A DNA stretch of 37,456 nt from Methylophilaceae bacterium (GTDB taxonomy: Bacteria > Pseudomonadota > Gammaproteobacteria > Burkholderiales > Methylophilaceae): contig JANZZG010000017.1 in the NCBI GenBank assembly GCA_026419515.1, forward strand, positions 1 through 37,456, in the 5' to 3' direction. The notes under the pieces were generated by a model. That model searched no databases. It saw nothing but the letters and a program-made list of their open reading frames with translations, and was not told the origin of the DNA. Every line of letters starts with the position of its first letter. The first letter of the stretch is position 1. Position numbers and translations under genes: made by a program. Below are positions 26,078 through 34,455 of the stretch, in pieces.

Positions 26078-26109
26078 GTGCCACCCAGTGGCACGTTTGC
26101 CATATGGCA
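26078..26109. repeat. Two adjacent inverted repeats between divergent genes
   Basis: GTGCCAC-CCA-GTGGCAC (26078-26094, perfect 7-bp arms) is followed by the 12-base palindrome TGCCATATGGCA (26098-26109). They lie between the TPR gene and the divergent Sel1 gene. They may be operator sites shared by both, or a leader hairpin of the Sel1 message. They cover the upstream candidate start of the Sel1 gene (26104). Confidence 0.5.
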
Positions 26110-26133
26110 CGGTCGAGATCATTCGTCCAGCTC

Positions 26134-26853
26134 ATGAAATACCTCCCAATCCTAGCCTGGTTGGCCAGCATGGCAACGCTACAGGGGGCCATGGCGGCCG
26201 AACCGCCCGAAACCCCTCCAACGGAAGCCGCCGCCCCCTTGGCTAAAAAGACAGCCCCCTTGGCGGAACCGCAGAAAAAAACCGAATACGACAAATTACC
26301 TTTCACGCAGTTGCTGGCCAAAGCAAATGCCAACGACCCTACTGCGCAGTTCGAGCTTGCTTCCCGCCACAACTACGGCCGCGGCCTACCAAAAAACACC
26401 ACCGAGGCCCTACGCTGGTTGCGCAAAGCCGCGATGGGAGGACATCAGGATGCTGCCCGCCTGCTGGCGATCAAATTTTACGAAGGCCACGATGTGACAC
26501 CGGATCATGCCGAAGCCATGCAATGGACCCGTGTTTTGGCTGAATCCGGTGACGTGCCGGCACAGTTGATGCTGGCCAACATGTATGCCAATGGTGAAGG
26601 CACGCAACGTGATCTCGTGCGCGCCTACATGTGGTATGCCATTGCCGCCGTCGGCGGCAAGCCCGACGTCGGGTCGGAACAACCCAATCTAGAACGGGTT
26701 CAATTCGCTGCCATGGAGCGTGACAAACTGGCCAAGCTGCTCACCGAAGAACAGGAAGTCGAAGCGCAAAGACTAGCCAGCGAATGGTGGAGGCAAAAAT
26801 ACGCCATCCCGAAAAAACCAAAAAAGGCCAATCCAGGCAATGCGTCTAGATAG
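26134..26853 (+). CDS. Exported Sel1-like repeat protein
   Basis: A 239-residue periplasmic protein with a signal peptide (MKYLPILAWLASMATLQGAMAA). A Pro/Ala/Lys-rich linker (about 25-55) follows, then three to four Sel1 repeats, each about 36 residues (NDPTAQFELASRHNYGRGLPKNTTEALRWLRKAAMGGHQDAARLLA; GDVPAQLMLANMYANGEGTQRDLVRAYMWYAIAA). The C-terminal tail is rich in lysine and proline. Such proteins act as protein-interaction scaffolds, and no partner is evident. The start at 26134 is preferred over 26104 because it begins directly at the signal peptide and leaves the palindromes upstream. Neither start has a clear Shine-Dalgarno. Confidence 0.82.
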   Translation: MKYLPILAWLASMATLQGAMAAEPPETPPTEAAAPLAKKTAPLAEPQKKTEYDKLPFTQLLAKANANDPTAQFELASRHNYGRGLPKNTTEALRWLRKAAMGGHQDAARLLAIKFYEGHDVTPDHAEAMQWTRVLAESGDVPAQLMLANMYANGEGTQRDLVRAYMWYAIAAVGGKPDVGSEQPNLERVQFAAMERDKLAKLLTEEQEVEAQRLASEWWRQKYAIPKKPKKANPGNASR

Positions 26854-26884
26854 TCTCCCCTCCATCCATGGCTGGGTAGCCATG

Positions 26885-26914
26885 TTGATTCAAGGGAAAT
26901 TTTTGTTTTACGAT
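26885..26914 (+). promoter_or_regulatory. Candidate sigma-70 promoter of the 39-residue membrane peptide gene
   Basis: TTGATT (26885-26890) and TACGAT (26909-26914) are separated by 18 bases, and the predicted start lies about 45 bases before the small ORF. The -10 match is moderate (4 of 6). Confidence 0.45.
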
Positions 26915-26966
26915 ATGCCGACAGCACGTGTACGAGCTTGAAGCTTAATGTATTTTAGGAGGATAT

Positions 26967-27086
26967 ATGTCCAGCTCTAATACACAAGGCCCAGAGCCGG
27001 TCCCACCTCAGGCTTGGCATTTCGTCTTGATACTCATTGCAATACTTGCCGTGCTGGTCGCGGCCTGGATCATCAAAGAGCTCTGA
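26967..27086 (+). CDS. 39-residue single-pass membrane peptide
   Basis: This gene is too short for normal ORF cut-offs. The ATG at 26967 follows a perfect AGGAGG (26958-26963) by three bases, or TTTAGGAGGATAT as a whole. The product starts with a Pro-rich polar segment (MSSSNTQGPEPVPPQAW), then one hydrophobic helix (HFVLILIAILAVLVAAWIIKEL), and ends after a Lys-Glu. A promoter-like pair lies upstream. It has the look of a genuine small inner-membrane protein (N-terminus out or in is uncertain). I do not recognise a family. The IS3 fragment begins about 50 bases downstream. Confidence 0.6.
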   Translation: MSSSNTQGPEPVPPQAWHFVLILIAILAVLVAAWIIKEL

Positions 27087-27137
27087 GCTCGAGCCAGCCG
27101 GCCCTTCCTCCCGACGTAGGCCTCATGCCGGTAGCGG

Positions 27138-27239
27138 GGCTTAGGTTCAGCGGCTTTCTATAAATGGTGCGCCCAGTATGGCGGCATGGATGTCTCGATG
27201 ATGGCCAGCATTAAGAAACAGAAGATCGAGGACGCCTAG
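27138..27239 (+). pseudogene. IS3-family orfA fragment
   Basis: The frame ending at TAG 27237-27239 reads SAAFYKWCAQYGGMDVSMMASIKKQK. IS3-family OrfA proteins of the IS407 type have FYKWRAKYGGMDASMMARMKEL at this place, the end of the helix-turn-helix and the start of the leucine zipper. Homology starts near 27138 and is lost before the stop. Only about 33 codons survive, with no orfB and no visible terminal repeats. It differs from the IS3 remnant at 2.3 kb, so it is a separate event. Confidence 0.7.
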
Positions 27240-27248
27240 TACGCGCTA

Positions 27249-27299
27249 TGACAAAATTCGCGCAAAACAGGGGCAGTCTGTGACAAAACATGCGCTAAA
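27249..27299 (+). repeat. Imperfect direct repeat, 32-base period
   Basis: TGACAAAATTCGCGCAAA (27249-27266) and TGACAAAACATGCGCTAAA (27281-27299) share TGACAAAA-N3-GCGC-N-AAA and start exactly 32 bases apart, three helical turns. The gap between the IS3 fragment and tRNA-Ser holds nothing else I can name. These could be transposase-binding repeats at another lost IS end, or a regulator site. Confidence 0.45.
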
Positions 27300-27357
27300 G
27301 ACCTGCGGGAGTGAGGACCTGTGCGCTGTACGCCCCGACAGATCGTAAAGGATAAAC

Positions 27358-27447
27358 TGGCGGAGAGGGAGGGATTCGAACCCTCGACAGGGTTGCCCCT
27401 GTGCCACCTTTCCAGGGTGGTGACTTAAACCACTCATCCACCTCTCC
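27358..27447 (-). tRNA. tRNA-Ser (GGA)
   Basis: A class II tRNA with encoded CCA. The acceptor GGAGAGG pairs with CCTCTCC, discriminator G, and the anticodon arm is CCACC-CTGGAAA-GGTGG with anticodon GGA. A long variable arm (CACAGGGGCAACCCTGT) and T arm GAGGG-TTCGAAT-CCCTC follow. It reads UCC and UCU codons. It lies downstream of dnaJ with its own promoter-like sequence. Confidence 0.96.
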
Positions 27448-27452
27448 GGTGG

Positions 27453-27488
27453 GACGCGATTATAGCCCATTTCTGGGAATCGCGTCAT
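27453..27488 (-). promoter_or_regulatory. tRNA-Ser promoter overlapped by a long inverted repeat
   Basis: On the minus strand ATGACG (27483-27488) and a perfect TATAAT (27459-27464) are 18 bases apart, 11 bases before the tRNA. A 9-bp inverted repeat (GACGCGATT / AATCGCGTC, 27453-27461 and 27478-27486), with an inner CCCA/TGGG pair around a GAAA loop, covers both hexamers. It lies 11 bases after the dnaJ stop and could also end or stabilise the dnaJ message, although no T tract follows. Confidence 0.65.
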
Positions 27489-27499
27489 TCTACCGCGCT

Positions 27500-28621
27500 T
27501 TATTGAAAGAAATCCCTCACTTTATCCATCCAGGATTTCGCACGCGGACTATGCTTGTGCGCATCCTGCTGGTTGATTTCTTCTAGTTCACGCAATAGCT
27601 GCTTCTGGCGTTCGGTCAGGTTGACGGGTGTTTCCACCACTACATGACAAATCAAGTCACCACGCTCGTTACTGCGCAACGGCTTGATACCTTTGCCGCG
27701 CAACCGGAACTTGGCACCCGTCTGCGTTTCCGGTGGAATTTTCATCTTGGCATGTCCGTCCAGGGTGGGGATTTCGATTTCACCCCCCAACGCAGCCACC
27801 GTAAAGCTGATCGGCATCTCGCAGTGCAAGTCACCCCCCTCACGTTCGAAGATGCTATGTTTCTTGAGGTGAATGACGACATACAGGTCGCCCGGCGGTC
27901 CGCCGTTGACGCCTGCTTCGCCTTCACCCGCCAAACGGATGCGATCGCCTTCATCCACCCCCGCCGGGATCTTGACTACCAGCGTCTTCTGACGCCTGAC
28001 ACGGCCATCACCGTGACAAGTGCCACATGGAGAAGTGACTATCCTACCAATCCCATGACACTTGGGGCAGGTTTGCTGAATCGAAAAAAAGCCCTGCTGC
28101 AGGCGCACTTGACCATGCCCATGGCAAGTCGGACAAGTAGTGGGCTGCGTGCCTGGCCTGGCTCCGCTACCGTGGCAGGTTTCGCATTCGGCCATCACCG
28201 GAACACGAATCTTGGTTTCGGTACCGTGTGCCGCTTCTTCCAAGGTGATTTCCAAGTTGTAGCGCAAGTCGGCTCCACGATAGACATTGGTCCGTTGCCG
28301 TCCCCCCCCACCAAAAATGTCGCCAAAGATATCGCTGAACGCATCGGCGAAATTGCCAAAACCATACGCTCCCGCGCCCCCCATACCAGCCTGGGGATCG
28401 ACACCGGCGTGTCCGTACTGATCATAAACCGCACGTTTTTGCGCATCCGACAGCACTTCATAGGCTTCTTTGGCTTCCTTGAAGTACTCCTCCGCTTTCG
28501 GATTGTCCGGATTACGGTCAGGATGGTACTTCATGGCCAACTTGCGGTAGGCCTTCTTGATCTCGTCTTCAGAAGCGTCGCGGTTGACGCCAAGTACTTC
28601 GTAATAATCGCGTTTTGCCAT
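27500..28621 (-). CDS. dnaJ: Chaperone DnaJ (Hsp40)
   Basis: Co-chaperone that delivers substrates to DnaK and triggers its ATPase. The 373-residue protein has the J domain with HPD ([28 protein letters not shown]), a Gly/Phe-rich linker (about 75-110), and four CxxCxGxG zinc repeats ([32 protein letters not shown]). The C-terminal substrate-binding domains complete it. It lies 81 bases downstream of dnaK and is probably read from the same heat-shock transcripts. Confidence 0.98.
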   Translation of the reverse strand: MAKRDYYEVLGVNRDASEDEIKKAYRKLAMKYHPDRNPDNPKAEEYFKEAKEAYEVLSDAQKRAVYDQYGHAGVDPQAGMGGAGAYGFGNFADAFSDIFGDIFGGGGRQRTNVYRGADLRYNLEITLEEAAHGTETKIRVPVMAECETCHGSGARPGTQPTTCPTCHGHGQVRLQQGFFSIQQTCPKCHGIGRIVTSPCGTCHGDGRVRRQKTLVVKIPAGVDEGDRIRLAGEGEAGVNGGPPGDLYVVIHLKKHSIFEREGGDLHCEMPISFTVAALGGEIEIPTLDGHAKMKIPPETQTGAKFRLRGKGIKPLRSNERGDLICHVVVETPVNLTERQKQLLRELEEINQQDAHKHSPRAKSWMDKVRDFFQ

Positions 28622-28627
28622 TTTCGG

Positions 28628-28694
28628 TTTTCAGCCACGCAGGGCACAGAGAACGAGGTGAACGCGCACGGCATTCCCTGTGTTCTCTGTGGTA
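28628..28694. repeat. Dispersed-type inverted repeat in the dnaK-dnaJ gap
   Basis: The gap holds CCACAGAGAACACAGGG (minus strand) and, in the opposite orientation, the related CCACGCAGGGCACAGAGAAC. CACAGAGAAC and GTTCTCTGTG are perfect 10-base arms. Sequences of the CCACAGAGAACACAGAG type are dispersed in many proteobacterial genomes. In the message it would form a strong hairpin between dnaK and dnaJ. Confidence 0.7.
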
Positions 28695-28702
28695 CTTGAG
28701 TA

Positions 28703-30625
<1,923 letters not shown>

Positions 30626-30693
30626 AATTTTTCCTTTGCAAAACCATTTTTACCCAAACGCCCCAATGCGCCAGGGCCCATATGCACTAAAAT

Positions 30694-30727
30694 CGCCTGA
30701 AACATCGATTCAGGCGCCTTACGCCTG
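30694..30727 (-). promoter_or_regulatory. Mutually exclusive hairpins in the dnaK leader
   Basis: On the minus strand three segments follow each other: CAGGCG (30727-30722), CGCCTGAA (30716-30709) and TTCAGGCG (30701-30694). The middle one can pair with the first (6 bp, five-base loop) or the last (8 bp, seven-base loop). The predicted sigma-32 start is near 30728, so the first hairpin would sit at the very 5' end of the dnaK message. The second hairpin, followed by ATTTTAG, could also act as a weak terminator after grpE. Confidence 0.6.
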
Positions 30728-30734
30728 ATTGTTC

Positions 30735-30762
30735 AAATGGGGTCAGCCCCATCGATTTCAAG
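30735..30762 (-). promoter_or_regulatory. Sigma-32 heat-shock promoter of dnaK
   Basis: On the minus strand CTTGAAA (30762-30756), 13 bases, CCCCATTT (30742-30735). This matches the sigma-32 consensus CTTGAAA-N(11-16)-CCCCATnT perfectly. The TGA inside CTTGAAA is the grpE stop codon. It gives dnaK-dnaJ their own heat-shock start besides the one before grpE. ATGGGG-TCAG-CCCCAT also forms a small hairpin over the -10 region. Confidence 0.85.
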
Positions 30763-31369
30763 CTTTGGGCTTGGATACCATGACCAGCGCTGGCCGCAAC
30801 ACACGCTCGTGCAAGGTGTAACCTTTTTGCAAGACTTGCACTACGGTATTAGGTTCAGCGTCCGATTCCACTGTACCAATCGCCTGGTGTTTATGCGGAT
30901 CAAATTTTTCGCCTTGTGGGTAAACTTCGGCTAGGCTGAATTTCTCGAACACGGCCACCAGCTGCTTGAGTGTCAGTTCAACACCATTCCGATAATCTTC
31001 GACAGTCGCCGTTTTCACCGCCAATGCGGCCTCCAGGCTGTCCTTGACTGCTAGCAACTCAGAGGCAAATTTCTCGAGAGCGAACTTGCGCACCCTGTCG
31101 ATTTCCTCGTGGGCGCGGCGGCGTACGTTCTCGGCTTCCGCTTTGGCGTACATCCAGGCATCGTAATGCTCCTGTGCTTTGCGTTCCGCATCTCGCAAGA
31201 GTTCTTCCAAGCTGGGCATCACCTCTACCTCATGTGGAGGCGCTCCCTCATGAGAGATCGCCCCCTCATCGGATGCCGTGGATTCCTGATGCATGACGTC
31301 CAACTGGGCGTCCGCTTGCGCGGAAGATGGGGCGGAATCGTCTGGTTGCGGTAAATCTTGTTGCTGCAT
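30758..31369 (-). CDS. grpE: Nucleotide exchange factor GrpE
   Basis: Releases ADP from DnaK and acts as the thermosensor of the Hsp70 cycle. The 203-residue protein has a variable acidic N-terminus (about 1-60). A long coiled-coil follows ([64 protein letters not shown]), then the beta-wing domain ([45 protein letters not shown]). AGGAGG precedes the start. It heads the grpE-dnaK-dnaJ cluster and its end overlaps the dnaK heat-shock promoter. Confidence 0.97.
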   Translation of the reverse strand: MQQQDLPQPDDSAPSSAQADAQLDVMHQESTASDEGAISHEGAPPHEVEVMPSLEELLRDAERKAQEHYDAWMYAKAEAENVRRRAHEEIDRVRKFALEKFASELLAVKDSLEAALAVKTATVEDYRNGVELTLKQLVAVFEKFSLAEVYPQGEKFDPHKHQAIGTVESDAEPNTVVQVLQKGYTLHERVLRPALVMVSKPKA

Positions 31370-31400
31370 GAACTACCCCTCCTAATCAAATGAATCAAAA

Positions 31401-31428
31401 ATATGGGGATGCGAGATGAAATTACAAG
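31401..31428 (-). promoter_or_regulatory. Sigma-32 heat-shock promoter of grpE
   Basis: On the minus strand CTTGTAA (31428-31422), 13 bases, CCCCATAT (31408-31401), one mismatch to the consensus in the -35 element and none of weight in the -10. The TAA of CTTGTAA is the stop codon of waaC, the same stop-overlap design as before dnaK. The predicted transcript starts about 25 bases before grpE. Confidence 0.82.
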
Positions 31429-32402
31429 CCCAGATGCAAAGGTGACACTACCTGTAAAAGCGCCTTTAGCACGGCATCGCAGGAGGGCAGCTGCCCGACT
31501 CCACCAAGATCTAGGCAGCGCCCGGGGCGTGGGGCCAGCACACCGGTGAGCGCTGGCTGGGTGTCGGTATGAATCGCCACGGTAGGGATATCCAGGGCGG
31601 CGGCAAGGTGCACTAGGCCGGTATCCACCCCCACTGCCGCCACTGCTCCACCCAGCACGGCAGACAATTGGGCCAGACGCAAGCGAGGCAGCACGACAGT
31701 TTGCGGCACTTTAGTGGCGATTGCTTGAGCACGACTTCGTTCTGCGGCATTGCCCCATGGTAACACGAGGCTCAGTCCTTGCCCTGACAATGCCTTGCCC
31801 AGCGCGATCCAATGCTCGGTCGGCCACAGTTTGGAGACACGGCTGGTCGCATGCAGGCCGACGACATAGCGCGACGGCAACCCCGGGACGGGGGTGGCGG
31901 CCGGCCGGATACCATAATCGGGTAAATCGTGGGGCATGGCATAACCGAGCGCCCGCGCCGCCAGTTGACGGTTGCGCGTCACGGCATGCTGGCCGCGTGC
32001 CACAGCGTGGCGCTGGTGGTAAAACAACGTAGCCAGCGGCTCACGCGCCGAATGCCAGTCATAGCCGTGCCGCTCACCAACGGCCCAGGCTGCGACCAGG
32101 GCGCTTTTGAGCAAACCCTGCGTATCCAGCACCCAGTCATAGCGACGGGCGCGCAGTTTTTGCCTGAGCCCGGTGATTTCCCGCCAGGTCGCGCGGGACA
32201 ATGGACTTTTTTTCCAGCGCCGCGCCGCCAAGGGGATGACCTCCGCCACTCCGGGATGCAATGCAGGCACATCGGCAAACCCCTCCTCTACCAGCCAGTC
32301 GATGACCACCCCCGGCATCGCCGCATGGATATCGGCAACTACCGGCAGGTTATGGACGACATCGCCGAGCGAGGAGGTTTTGACGATCAGCAAACGAGGC
32401 AT
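31422..32402 (-). CDS. waaC: Lipopolysaccharide heptosyltransferase I
   Basis: Adds the first L-glycero-D-manno-heptose to Kdo of the lipopolysaccharide inner core, at the cytoplasmic face of the inner membrane. The 326-residue GT9 enzyme has MPRLLIVKTSSLGDVVHNLPV with the family's Asp near the N-terminus. It also has WVLDTQGLLKSALVAAW, YVVGLHATSRVSKLWPTEHW and VGVDTGLVHLAAALDIPTVAIHTDTQP. It diverges from waaG across 65 bases and ends at the grpE heat-shock promoter. Confidence 0.93.
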   Translation of the reverse strand: MPRLLIVKTSSLGDVVHNLPVVADIHAAMPGVVIDWLVEEGFADVPALHPGVAEVIPLAARRWKKSPLSRATWREITGLRQKLRARRYDWVLDTQGLLKSALVAAWAVGERHGYDWHSAREPLATLFYHQRHAVARGQHAVTRNRQLAARALGYAMPHDLPDYGIRPAATPVPGLPSRYVVGLHATSRVSKLWPTEHWIALGKALSGQGLSLVLPWGNAAERSRAQAIATKVPQTVVLPRLRLAQLSAVLGGAVAAVGVDTGLVHLAAALDIPTVAIHTDTQPALTGVLAPRPGRCLDLGGVGQLPSCDAVLKALLQVVSPLHLGL

Positions 32403-32476
32403 GGGCAGCTGGCAATGGGCGGTACTGGCGTTATTTTCGCATACAATTCAGGCTTTACCGGCCCAGAATGGTCTGC

Positions 32477-33616
32477 ATGAAGCTCGCCTTCGTCATTTTC
32501 AAATATTTCCCTTACGGTGGCGCACAGCGCGACATGATGCGCATCGCCCGGGCCTGTCTGGCGCGCGGACATGAAGTGCATGTCTACACCCAGCGCTGGG
32601 AGGCGCCTCCACCAGACGCCGGGCTCGCCCTCCACCTCCTGCCCGGTCGCGGCTGGTTCAACCATGCGCGTTATCGCGACTTCATCCGGCAGGTCCATGC
32701 CGACCTCCATGCCCGGGGCATCGACTTCGTGATCGGATTCAACCGCATGCCGGGACTGGACGCGTATTTTGCCGCCGACCCCTGCTTCATGGAACGGGCA
32801 CGCCAGCGCCGCAACCCCTTCCATCGGCTATCCGGCCGTTTCCGATTCTTTGCCGAATGCGAGCGCGCCGTGTTCGATGCTTCTTCCGGCTGCGAAATCC
32901 TGCTCTTATCACCCCGGGAAAAGGCCTTTTTCCAGCGCTGGTACGCAACCCCAGACGCGCGCTTTCACCTAGTTCCGCCTCCCTTGTCGGCCGACCGCAT
33001 GCCCGAGATAGACAGGAACGCGGCCAGAGTCGGCGTGCGTGCCGAATTCGGATTCAAACCAGATGACCGCCTGCTGCTGATGGTGGGTTCGGGTTTCCGC
33101 ACCAAAGGGCTGGATCGCGCCATCCTGGGGCTGGCGGCCCTGCCACCGCAGCTGCAGGCGCACACCCGGCTGCTGGCTGTCGGCCAGGACAATCCGCGGC
33201 CGTTCATCCGGCTGGCAGCCAAACTGGGGCTGGCGGAACGCGTGCGGATCTGTGCCGGCCGCGACGACATCCCGCGTCTGATGCATGCCGCAGACCTGCT
33301 GGTGCATCCCGCCCGCTCCGAACTGGCGGGTCACGTGCTGATCGAGGCCATGGCCGCCGGACTGCCGGTGCTGGCCAGCGATGTCTGCGGCTATGCCTTC
33401 CACGTGGCGCAGGCTGGCGCTGGGGAACTGGTCGCGAGCCCTTTCGACCAGCACCGCTTCAACCAGCAGCTGGAGCACATGCTCACTTCCGATGCTTACC
33501 CAGACTGGCGTGCCTGTGGACAACGCTATGCGCGTACCTTGGCCGCCGCCAACGATGGTGATGCGGAAGCCGTGCTGCTGGAAAATCTCGCCCGCCGCAA
33601 ACGGGGGAATGCCTGA
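32477..33616 (+). CDS. waaG: LPS core glucosyltransferase I, WaaG type (GT4)
   Basis: Adds the first outer-core hexose to heptose II, using a UDP-sugar. The product of about 379 residues aligns along its length with E. coli WaaG: KLAFVIFKYFPYGGAQRDMMRIA, VIGFNRMPGLDAYFAADPCF, LLLMVGSGFRTKGLDRAI, ICAGRDDIPRLMHAADLLVHPARSELAGHVLIEAMAAGLPVLASDVCGYAFHV. The E-x7-E type motif is in the last stretch. The start at 32477 (MKLAFV) matches the E. coli N-terminus; an ATG at 32468 would add three residues. Its stop overlaps the waaP start by one base (TGATG). Confidence 0.93.
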   Translation: MKLAFVIFKYFPYGGAQRDMMRIARACLARGHEVHVYTQRWEAPPPDAGLALHLLPGRGWFNHARYRDFIRQVHADLHARGIDFVIGFNRMPGLDAYFAADPCFMERARQRRNPFHRLSGRFRFFAECERAVFDASSGCEILLLSPREKAFFQRWYATPDARFHLVPPPLSADRMPEIDRNAARVGVRAEFGFKPDDRLLLMVGSGFRTKGLDRAILGLAALPPQLQAHTRLLAVGQDNPRPFIRLAAKLGLAERVRICAGRDDIPRLMHAADLLVHPARSELAGHVLIEAMAAGLPVLASDVCGYAFHVAQAGAGELVASPFDQHRFNQQLEHMLTSDAYPDWRACGQRYARTLAAANDGDAEAVLLENLARRKRGNA

Positions 33617-34455
33617 TGGCTTGGGGCTGTCACTGCCTGGTGATGCCGGAGTCTTTGGCCCGTGCGCTAGGAAACGGCGATCCCTTCGAGAACGTCATGC
33701 AGCTGCGCGGTGAAGTCTTCCGGGATGTGCCGGGACGGCGCACCCTGCGCGTCGAGCTGGCGGGACAGACCTATTTCGCCAAGTTGCACGATGGCGTCGG
33801 CTGGCGTGAAATCTTCAAAAACCTGCTCACCCTGCGCCTGCCGGTGATCAGCGCCCGGACCGAATGGCGCGCCATCCAGCGGCTGGAGGCGCTGGGAATA
33901 CCGACCACCCCGGCCGTGGCCTATGGCTGCCGTGGCACCAATCCGGCGACCCTGCGCTCTTTCATCCTCACCCGGGACCTGGGCGACATCGTATCGCTGG
34001 AAGATTATTGCCGCGACTGGATCATCCATCCACCCGCGCTGCAGGTCAAGCGCCACATTCTGCGCCGCGTGGCCCACATTGCGCGCAGCTTGCACGAACA
34101 CGGCCTCAATCATCGCGATTTCTATCTCTGCCATTTCTGTCTGGATCGCCGCCGACTGGCCGAGGGCGAGGTCCATCTCTACCTCATCGACCTGCACCGC
34201 ATGCAGCTCCGGGCCATCACCCCTGCCACGGCACGCATGAAGGACATCGCCGCCCTTTATTTCTCGGCGCTGGACATCGGGCTCTCCGCGAGAGACTGCC
34301 TGCGTTTCCTGCGCCAGTACCGCGACATGCCCCTGCGCGACGTGCTCCGACGGGAGCCCGGTTTCTGGAAAGCCGTGGACCGGCGTGCCCGCAAGCTGTA
34401 TTACAAATTCCATGGCCGCTGGCCGACTACACCATTCGATGGTACCGCCCGATGA
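33616..34455 (+). CDS. waaP: LPS core heptose(I) kinase
   Basis: Phosphorylates heptose I of the inner core with ATP, which is important for outer-membrane stability. The 279-residue kinase-fold protein has Lys56 (TYFAKLHDGVGWREIFKNL, typical of WaaP), the catalytic loop with Asp168 (GLNHRDFYLCHFCLD), and metal-binding Asp192 (LYLIDLHRMQLR). It matches E. coli RfaP through the core. It overlaps waaG upstream and the tandem-kinase gene downstream (ATGA), so the three are coupled. Confidence 0.94.
   Translation: MAWGCHCLVMPESLARALGNGDPFENVMQLRGEVFRDVPGRRTLRVELAGQTYFAKLHDGVGWREIFKNLLTLRLPVISARTEWRAIQRLEALGIPTTPAVAYGCRGTNPATLRSFILTRDLGDIVSLEDYCRDWIIHPPALQVKRHILRRVAHIARSLHEHGLNHRDFYLCHFCLDRRRLAEGEVHLYLIDLHRMQLRAITPATARMKDIAALYFSALDIGLSARDCLRFLRQYRDMPLRDVLRREPGFWKAVDRRARKLYYKFHGRWPTTPFDGTAR

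Noticed and set aside
33864-34451. Upstream extension of the tandem-kinase frame over waaP
   Set aside because: It only re-reads waaP in a shifted frame as Arg/His/Pro-rich text. The ATGA junction at 34452 gives a complete protein.
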